Positions 55,900 to 64,000 of a DNA stretch of 64,000 bases are shown here, in pieces. Made by a program: the position numbers and the translations under genes. Every line of letters begins with the position of its first letter. Position 1 is the first letter of the stretch. A model generated the notes under the pieces. The model did no database searches. It was given only the letters and a program-made list of their open reading frames with translations, and had not been told where the DNA came from. Source of the DNA: Siphonodentalium dalli (Eukaryota > Mollusca > Scaphopoda > Gadilida > Siphonodentaliidae); assembly GCA_032622095.1 (NCBI GenBank), contig CP136068.1:63444025-63508024 (forward strand), read 5' to 3'.

Positions 55900-56705
55900 A
55901 TTTTTAAAACAAATCAATTGGGGGGGAATTATGTTGAGTTTGATAGTTTAAAGGGGGACTGTACACTAAATCCGGCCATTTAAGAGGCCATCTCCTAGTA
56001 TTATATTCAAATGAACAAATTTGAGCCAGGGATGAGTGCAAAATGCACTAATGTGCTCCATGCATGATAGTTATAATGAAAATGAGTTTAACATAATGAA
56101 TTAAGAGCAAATAACAATCCCACTTTTGGGAATTTTTTTTGTCGGGAGGGAGGGTTCATTTTCTGAATACATAAATACAGTTTTGTTTCATTAATATCAT
56201 TTATTATAATTTATGGTGTAAAAGCTTGATAATTGACACAGATCTATATAAAACATGATAGAATTTTATCACAAACATCGGTAATTCATTAAAGAATCTA
56301 AAATCAAATCTGAAGGAACTAGCCAGATGTAAACACTGAAGTGCCAGGTCAGTTATCTATTTTCCTGAATTCAATGGACCCCCCCCCCCCCCCTCCTGCA
56401 TAAAAACTCAAATTGTGGAAAACTATAGCTACCTGTACATGTATATGCCAATTAAGATATTTGAGATGAATGAATTAAATTAATCATATATGTATGTACA
56501 TATAGTGTTTTCTTCAAGGGAATCTGGAGGAGACAAATACAGTTGAGTTTTTGGGGCATTGTTGAGGATACCTAGCTTCTGGGGAGAGGTCTGCATGACT
56601 GCTCAGGATGGTCGCAAGAATGCAGTATAAACCTTTTTATCCATATCTAAATTTCATGCATTAAGTTTCATCATAACAACAGAAAAAATAATTGATTTAT
56701 AATAG
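55900..56705. other. Probable intron and unassigned sequence
   Basis: Would be the intron between the two candidate minus-strand exons. It contains a poly-C tract of about 15 bases near 56378 and no recognised repeat. Confidence 0.35.
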
Positions 56706-56712
56706 TACTTAC

Positions 56713-56755
56713 CTGAGATATGAAAAAATAGCTTCCCAGGTGGTGTGGATCGATT
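56713..56755 (-). CDS. Candidate penultimate 43-bp exon, minus strand
   Basis: Minus-strand acceptor TGATTGCACAG, after a TTGTTTTGTTTCC pyrimidine tract, precedes 43 nt, then a consensus donor CTCAG|GTAAGTAC. In the frame that continues into the exon at 55889 it reads SIHTTWEAIFSYL plus a split Arg codon. All three frames are open across this short exon, so the frame is decided only by the downstream exon. No further upstream exon could be assigned confidently. Confidence 0.4.
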
Positions 56756-56759
56756 CTGT

Positions 56760-57290
56760 GCAATCACATTGTGATGGAAACAAAACAAGTGATAAATGAA
56801 AAAGGCGGTCCTTTATCCAGTGCCAAAAAAATGTTTATATTTTAAAAATGGCAAACAAGATGTGCTCCCTCACACAGAATGCATATCTGCAGTGTTTCAA
56901 TGAAACATGATCCTACATTGTTTCCATACAGATATGTCATAATTTGTTGGGAGTTTGCCTGACATAAAGAACATTAGAATGTGTCTTCATAGTTTTGCTT
57001 TATCTAAATGAATGGATTATTATAAAGGGACATATGTTTCTACATTAGATTGATTATTGATCAAAATCAGACTTTTTTTCGGACTAATTGAAGTAGTTTT
57101 AATATTCAAGCATAATCTTTGGAAATTTGGTCCTACTTCAGGGCCACAATTCCTCTTTTGGATAGTGCACCTTAAGGCTTTATGTGTAGGGAAGGATAGC
57201 TGCTCCAATTTAACAAAATAGTTATTTTTAAGAGCTGAGGTTATTTTACTCTATGCTTAGTGTGAAATTTTGAACTTAGGAACTATGCTG
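56760..57290. other. Unassigned sequence
   Basis: No gene or repeat was recognised. Confidence 0.4.
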
Positions 57291-57292
57291 GT

Positions 57293-57785
57293 TCCCTTAA
57301 ACATGCATATATATTTTAGGGATTTAGTCCAAAATATTGCTTAATGCCATTTGTTGGAATGCTCCATTCAATACCTTTCCGATGAATGGTAAAAACATAT
57401 ATTTTAAACTAAATGCACAAAAACATTAAAATTAAGTTCAATGTTGGACTTAGTTTATTTCTGGGCCTTTAAAATCTGGACTTAGAAATTTCTGGGAATG
57501 AAATTGCTGTACTTAACTTCAAACTGGTGAAATTTGGATCGTATAAACTATTCGGGATCCCTTGCATATATATTTTCGGGATTTAGCCCAAAATATGCCG
57601 TAATGCATTTTCCTAGTATTGGAATGCTACACTCGAGAGCTTTCCAATGAATGGTTAAAACATATATTTTAAACTAAATGCACACAAATTACTGACAATA
57701 AGTTAAATGTTGGACTTAGTTTATTTCTGAGCCTATAAAATGTGGGCTTAGAAATTTCTGGGAATGAAATTGCTGTACTTAAACT
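57293..57785. repeat. Two-copy tandem duplication, about 265 bp
   Basis: CATATATATTTT(A/C)GGGATTTAG, TTTAAACTAAATGCACA, GTTGGACTTAGTTTATTTCTG and GAAATTTCTGGGAATGAAAT occur in the same order in both copies, starting near 57305 and 57565, with moderate divergence. Confidence 0.85.
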
Positions 57786-57799
57786 ATTTCTGATGGTTT

Positions 57800-58080
57800 C
57801 CGTTTTGCAACCATCATTGCAACCTTCGCAATCATCAAGATTACAACTGGAAAACATGGGAAGCATCATATTCTGTTCTTGCAATCAAGGGAACCATGTT
57901 TGCAAGCTGGGAATCATGTCTGCAATCAAAGGGAAGCATGTCTGCAATCTAAGGGAATCAAGGGAAAGCTTAACGCATGCAAGGGAATCAAGTCTGCAAC
58001 CTAAGGGAACCATGGGGAAGCATATCGCACGCATCAGCGCGCATGGGAATCAAGTCGCAACCTAAAATCATGATTGCAGG
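57800..58080. repeat. Short-period minisatellite, TCTGCAATCTAAGGGAATCA
   Basis: Units of about 20-30 bp built from TGCAATC or TGCAACCT, AAGGGAA and CATG/CAAG words repeat ten or so times, immediately after the 265-bp duplication. The open plus-strand frame here is a product of the repeat. Confidence 0.75.
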
Positions 58081-58757
58081 ATGGTCGTGGGAATCATTCA
58101 TTTCTACTAGGGGTGGCCTGCACCCAACCAACATCCCTTCCAACGGATATCATCTCCAGCTTATAACTTTAATATCTGTTCTATTAAAGTTGCAGATATA
58201 TCTTTGTGGATAGATGGAGAGACACACTGACACAGGTCATTAATCTAGATTAGAATAATATGTCATCTAGCAGCTTGTGTAAACATTGTAACTGCTAGCA
58301 ATTTTAAACAAACTCCATGAACTTAGTGTGTCTGACATTTGCAGAATGAGGTCACCAGAGGGTGAATTTAGTGTTGCTACACTGTACAGCAGTCTAGCAT
58401 AACCAAATACACCCTCCATGGACCTAATTCTGCTTAGGCATCATCTTCTTGGAAGTATCTTAAAGGAATTAGTCTGTCAAAAAAAAAAATATTATCGTCG
58501 TAATACTAATAATATATGTCTAACAGACCCATTTCGCCAAGAAAATTAAAAATTGAGCAGAGAATACTTTTATTATGATATTAAAAAAATCGCGGAAATA
58601 TCCGAAGTGCGATCACATGACCACACCGCGGTCACATGACCGATCATTTGCACAGATGCATATCCGTGACAGCGGTGGGGGGAGCTTGAAATAATTCGGC
58701 CAATCGCGAAACGAGTTGATAAAGTACTTATAAAATATTTGGCTGTTTAATTACCAA
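58081..58757. other. Unassigned sequence with a shared 75-bp segment
   Basis: Read on the minus strand, 58405-58330 (CTAGACTGCTGTACAGTGTA ... CCCTCTGGTGACCTCATTCT) is similar to plus-strand 51205-51275. Two TCACATGACC words lie near 58613 and 58631. No gene was recognised. Confidence 0.4.
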
Positions 58758-59517
58758 TAGTCGGTCTCACAACTGGGCTCTTTAGGGAATGTCCAACCAC
58801 TTTCTGTTTGATACTGATTCTAGAGTACTTTTCGATGAGGAATTCAGTGGTGCCGACCGATTTTTGATAAAAGGGGCCCAAATTCCATTTTTAAGGGCCT
58901 GAACCCCAATTTTGGGGTTCAGCCTTTTTTCTCAAAGTTGAGCCCCCAATTAGAATTCTAATGACCTATATGCATTAATGCCACTTAGAGGTATCATTTC
59001 TGATATTTTATATAGCATTATAAGACGGGATTGACCTTCAAAGAGCTCTTGAACCGGAAAATCCAAAATGGCCGACTTCAAAATTAGCAAAATTTTTTTA
59101 AGTCAACAATAATTAAAATAGTGCAACATATAAAAAAAAAATTCATCTTTAAAGTATCAGTACATTGTGCTTCCACTCATGAGTGATCAACAAGGTTTTG
59201 GATGGAATGTTTTGGCCGTAGAATGAAAAACTGGCATTTTCTCAATAACCAAGATTTTGACGAAATCATAAATTTTATGGTAATTGATTAGTAGTGCAAA
59301 CACTGCGGCAAACGAGGGTAGCTAATGATATGATATGAATAAATACTTGTATTGATTTCACTGCCTTTGATGTGAGATGGCTGCCAAAATGGCTATAGAT
59401 GGGATGACATATCACATTTTTTCGTTGTAAATGAGTGCAATGTGGCATTTCATTTAAACTATAGCTAAAGGAGAACAGTATGTCTTTTATGGTTCTAATG
59501 TTGAATTGCATTTTAGT
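58758..59517. repeat. Left terminal inverted repeat
   Basis: Matches 62185-62960 in inverted orientation. The outermost 200 bases are most similar, for example GGACATTCCCTAAAGAGCCC against its complement. The arm contains AATCCAAAATGGCCGACTTC near 59041. Confidence 0.85.
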
Positions 59518-62184
59518 TTGAAATTAATTTTAATAAGTGAGGGTGATAAGTGATAGTTCTTTACCAGAATCAATTGAGTCGAGGACGAGATCTATTCTAG
59601 AAAAGATCTATCCGCATGCTCTGACCAACTTTGGTCACAATTGACCACACACAATGGGATTAGCTGGAAATCACTGCTGAGCATGTGTTGACCTCAACAC
59701 ACAACAAATGCCCTTCCAGACTTTGGACATGCCTTGGAAATTGGTGTGCTTTATCAAAAATCAGGTAATGATTGTGCTCTAATCAACTGAAATGTACAGA
59801 TTGAACATGGTTTTCAAATTTTTTAACAACATTTAGCAGCTGATTTAAGTGACCAAGCTATGGAACATGCTAAACACTTTTGCTAAATGGAATGACCAGC
59901 TGTTTGCTTCATGCAGCAACCACAAGTTGCGATCTTAAATGGGTATTTTATCTGTGCATAGTAAAAACATGTTGTAATCAGACGAGAGATGGCCATATAT
60001 CCCAGTATACATTTCAGAAGTAATCAATTCTTCCAAAATGACTATGACAACTCATCTCACAAAAAGATTTAGGAAATGATGGAATCATCACTATTCAATC
60101 AATAGTAGAATGAGCCTTTGTCAGTCCCACATTAATTTTGGTACGCCATGATACTTGCAGCACTTGCAGGTTGAAGAAGATGAGGGTCTATAATTTCACT
60201 AACATAATTCTTCATAATAGCTAAAAGCCCTCATAACTTACCATTTTTAAGATATTTTCATCTTTAATACCACCCCAGGTTAAGTGTTCCTGCTAATTTA
60301 ATATCATGATGTGTGTAGGTCAAAGCGATTGTGTCAAGAAAGAGTACCATTATTTTACCTAAAGTTGGTAATTTTTTCATTGTTTGACTAATCCGAGCGA
60401 TTTGTGCAAAAGCCAGAGTCTGTTTGAAACATTCAAGAACATATTTATTTCAAAATATTTAGTAATGTGTATGTTGATGTTTGGTAAACAACATGAATAG
60501 TCAGCTCAATTATGGCCTGTTTGTAACAACCAGCGGCCATTATTAAAATATTTCACAATATACATGTTTTTTAATGTTTTCTACATGTAGTGGCTTATCC
60601 TTGATTTGTTCAGATCACTTTGCTCTACCGCAGTATCATAGCAAATTTATTAGCTTCATCACTCAACTTCGGATGAATACTGCCATATGAATATATTGTG
60701 AATATATTGTGACATATAGGGCAGTGGAAAACAATGGTTGAGTCTTTTTTAACTATAATTCTAGTACGGTTGTTGAAAACCCTACACTATACCATCTCGG
60801 TCTGATAAGAGTCATGTTTATTTAGGATTATGGACATGCAGTCCACCATCTCATGAAAATTAAATGGGCTCTGCACTAGTACCATCTGGGCTCCTGGGAC
60901 CCATTAATATTGACAAATGCAACACAAATGAAAAATACATAGTAACTTTCCTCAAACATTGATTATAACCTGACAATGATAGTGTTAGAATCAGTCTATA
61001 TGTATATATAGGCATGGCCATAGCATGTTTTTTGAAAAACTACAGAGTGCAGACCATAAATTTAACTAGAATATAGTTACTGCATGTACATCACACAACT
61101 AAAGCAACTGACACATGTACTCGCATGGTACACAATATTTGATATGTAAAGTATATATATATATATCCTGTGCCTGTAACATCAAACCAAACCATTTACA
61201 GTACTTCAAAAAATAAAAGTAAATTTAAAGGGACGATATGAAAAATAAAATTGTGCAAATATAATGGAGATCTATATTTCATTACAACATCCACAGATCT
61301 ACAAAAACATCTGACAGTCTGGTATCATAAAATGAAGTTTTTCTGGGTCAGCAAACCAGTTTCAAATGGGCTCTACTTTAGTGAAATAGTTAATGGTAAT
61401 GTGATCATTTTCGCTTGATAAGTTAAAATATGAGACAGTATTGCATAGCATGGCTACCTGCAGAATGTAGATTTGTCTGGTATGAATTAATATCAACTGA
61501 TGCTTGTATTTTTCTTCTAACTCACTTTGAACTCACAATACAACAGGATTGAGTTTTGAATTTCAAGCCCATAAAACTAGACACTTTAGAATCAAGCTTG
61601 CCAAATAACCTCACATGAACTCACTCAGTTGAACACAATGAACGATTGTCAAGTTGGAAAATATTCTGTATGTATGGAAGCCCTATATTTTTAATGTGTA
61701 GATTTGACTGGACTAAATGTGAAGGATTATTTTCAATCTTTATTACTGGAAATCACACCAATAACCAATAGACATACATTTAGTAGTTTTGAACAGGACA
61801 ATATCTTTTAATATTACTGCAACTGCATTCTTTCTTATGACTTGTTTTCTTACAAACTCTCAAAACTGAACCAGAAACAATTTTGGGCAAATATACATCT
61901 ACGTGTACATATACAATGTACATATATGTACATGTTCAAATTCATAAAAAAACACTCAATCAGAATATTAGTTATAAGCGATCATGCCGGGCTAGCCATT
62001 ATATTTGTCCTAAAATAATGTACATGTTAAGGAAATAGTAGAACCTTTATTCAAATTGGCGGTGATGACATGTGGCCAATCAAATGACTGTTCAATACAC
62101 AATCTCCTCGACTACCAAATCACACTGATTTATCGAATTGTAGTAACTCAACATTTACTAAACCTACTTGTGGGCTGAGTATAA
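59518..62184. other. Non-coding core of the 4.2-kb element
   Basis: No open frame above about 60 codons and no transposase motif was found. A (TA)n microsatellite lies near 61149-61166 and TACATGTACAT-type words near 61904-61935. Confidence 0.5.
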
Positions 62185-62960
62185 TTCAATTCAACATTAG
62201 AATACCATAAATACATTCTATTCTCCCTTAAATTTAAAGAAAAAAACATATTGAACTCATTTATAATGATAGTGTGATTATGTCATCCCATTTATAACCA
62301 TTTTGGCAGCCATCTCGCATCAAAGGCCATGAAATCTAGATAGCAAAGGATGAACTACTCACAATTACATGTATTCATTCAAACTATATCACTAGGTAAC
62401 CTATTGCAGGAGTTTTAGGTTACTGATCAAATGCCCTATAATTGATGATTTACCTCAACATCTTTGTTATTCGGAAAATGTCTATATTTCATTCTATGAC
62501 CAATATATTCCATCCAAAAACCTAGCTAAGCACTCATGAGAGGAAGCACAAAGGTGCTAATCCTTTAAAGATGAAAATAATTCTATAGGTAGCACAATTT
62601 TTAATTATTGTTGACTTTGCTAAATTTTTGCAAATTTGAAGTCGGCGATTTTGGATTTTCAGGGTCAAGAGCTCCTTGAAGGTCAATCCCGTCTGATAAT
62701 GGTACAGAAAATATCAGAAATTATACCTGTATGTGGCACTGATCCATATAGGTCAATAAAATTCTAATTGGGGGCTCAACTTTGAGATAAAAGTGCTGAA
62801 CCCCAAAATTGGGGTTCAGGCCCTTAAAAATGGAATTTGGGCCCCTTTTATCAAAAATCGGTCGGCACCACTGAATTCCTCATCGAAAAGTACTCTAGAA
62901 TCAGTATCAAACAGAAAGTGGTTGGACATTCCCTAAAGAGCCCAGTTGTGAGACCGACTA
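62185..62960. repeat. Right terminal inverted repeat
   Basis: Inverted partner of 58758-59517. Sequence between about 62400 and 62560 is the most diverged part of the arm. Confidence 0.85.
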
Positions 62961-64000
62961 CAAGGCATTTACGATCACGGAATAAAACTGTTTGAATGTG
63001 CCGAATTATTCGCTATAATGTTGAATTATTCGCTAGAATGTTGAATTATATAACGAATAATGATGGCTAAAATGCACGTTGAGGCGATAAAAGTTTTGTG
63101 AAATGAGTTTCATTTGTGCAGAAATGCAATTAGCGGGCGGAATTTCGTGCGAAACTAATTTAATTGTTTCTGAAAGAATACAAGTTAGGCCATATAGTCT
63201 AGGCTGTGCTGGGGGGTGATCGTCGCACATCGGGGGAATTTATGCGACCATTATTTTCTTATGGGAAAATTACTCTAGTTTTCGAATTCAGAGGGCGCCG
63301 AGCCGAGATAGGTGCCAAAATATAACTTTTTACTATGTTTCATAGGGTACCCTACCTAAAAAATGACATATTTTCAGAGGTTAACAGGCATTAGCTAACT
63401 GGTTAACAGGGCATCAACATCGGAAAGATTGTAAACATATTTGCAAATTATGGAACGAATATAGACACTTAATCAGATTCAACATCGTTTTCATGCTTTC
63501 GTTCTGATTTCGTGACGTCATGGTAAAATATGTAGCGTGACGCGTCAAACATTCATGGTGATTCAGACAAAGTGTTGTGCGTCAACTCTGTGCAAAGATA
63601 GCATATCTGTCGAATTCTTCCAAGTTATATATTTTTGGAAATGGAAGGGTACCCCCTATATAATGATGTTCATACTTACATTATATCTTTCCAAGTATTG
63701 ACATAATAGACAAAAACTTAACCCTCCCCCCAATTTCACAAATAACCACATATATGTGCCCATGCAGTTTGTGTCCACCAAATAAATTGACAATGCACAG
63801 TTCACCTTTTCATGTTGTGTAGAATCGTACGGCGACTCTGATAATGTAAAACATCGTTCAAATCCTAGATTAGGAAGGTAATAAAATCCAAGATGGCGTC
63901 CAAGATGGCCGCCAATTTTTATATTGACACTCTATACACCAGATGTATGGTAACCGGACTAGATCATCGCGAGTGCTTTATGTAATATGGCCTTGTCTTG
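62961..64000. other. Unassigned right edge
   Basis: Contains the tandem words GCTATAATGTTGAATTATTC near 63012, GGTTAACAGG pairs near 63379 and 63402, and CCAAGATGGCGTCCAAGATGG at 63889. No exon or element could be supported. Confidence 0.4.

Larger units (their letters stand above)
58758..62960. mobile_element. 4.2-kb element with about 760-bp terminal inverted repeats
   Basis: TAGTCGGTCTCACAACTGGG at 58758 is matched by its reverse complement ending at 62960. The inverted homology runs to about 59517 on the left and about 62185 on the right, with scattered substitutions and small indels. Outer bases CAA flank both ends (58755-58757 and 62961-62963); alternatively the duplication is TA inside the ends. 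The 2.7-kb centre has no long open frame. Very long TIRs with a non-coding core suggest a foldback-type or deleted non-autonomous DNA element. Confidence 0.8.

Noticed and set aside
58610-58645. Paired TCACATGACC words as E-box-type regulatory sites
   Set aside because: Only two short matches with no gene start nearby. They may simply be edge sequence of a repeat.
60240-60287. 48-bp minus-strand exon with open frame EHLTWGGIKDENILKM
   Set aside because: It has acceptor and donor-like sites, but it lies alone inside the 4.2-kb inverted-repeat element with no partner exon. Chance occurrence is likely.

Overview
The window looks like AT-rich nuclear DNA of a marine invertebrate, most probably a mollusc (inference). 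The reasons are introns with GT/AG boundaries and no bacterial gene density, many TACATGTA-type words, non-LTR retrotransposons of CR1/Jockey-like and I/Nimb-like appearance, and long dispersed repeats of the AGCTCACCTGAGACGAAG and AATTTGGTATG types familiar from bivalve genomes. No complete host protein-coding gene can be read. The window is dominated by transposable elements, many nested in one another, and by local tandem duplications.

Layout. 1-5 kb: a small inverted-repeat element (1.2-1.6 kb), degenerate GCAAAC-rich and ATTCATG-rich stretches, and two decayed coding-like patches on the minus strand. 5.8-9.03 kb: a decayed minus-strand non-LTR retrotransposon, with a second element tail inserted just before the catalytic DD box. 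9.43-14.49 kb: a 5.06-kb element bounded by CATACT duplications and TACAGYGGCCT termini. It carries two oppositely oriented arrays of the palindrome CTGATATATCAG, a BED zinc-finger relic and a nested element with 203-bp inverted repeats that read as identical. 15.2-20.1 kb: two candidate exons of one plus-strand gene, a membrane anchor and a glycine-rich-loop-like segment, plus the first copy of a long dispersed repeat. 20.2-25.0 kb: hairpin elements and a tandemly organised dispersed repeat split by a 2.36-kb element with a TTA duplication.

26-34.5 kb: a related repeat unit present once in one orientation (26 kb) and four times in tandem in the other (33-34.5 kb), enclosing a split minisatellite and two more dispersed-repeat copies. 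36.2-36.9 kb: a 122-bp tandem repeat. 38.06-38.45 kb: a TTAA-flanked piggyBac-like miniature element with a double-hairpin element inside it. 38.85-39.83 kb: a 331-bp tandem repeat carrying a tRNA-like polymerase III promoter. 41.1-50.7 kb: a region bounded by TTAA-AGGTACTCAATCCG termini, containing other miniature elements, a possible secreted-protein first exon and a 1,243-bp tandem repeat.

51-55.15 kb: the best preserved element, a CR1/Jockey-like LINE whose endonuclease-reverse transcriptase frame is broken by one TGA. 55.8-56.8 kb: two minus-strand exons that join in frame, the best evidence for a host gene's 3' end. 58.76-62.96 kb: a 4.2-kb element with about 760-bp terminal inverted repeats. 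Apart from the LINE polyprotein, functional statements are tentative. The window's main interest is the density and nesting of DNA elements whose target duplications can be read directly.
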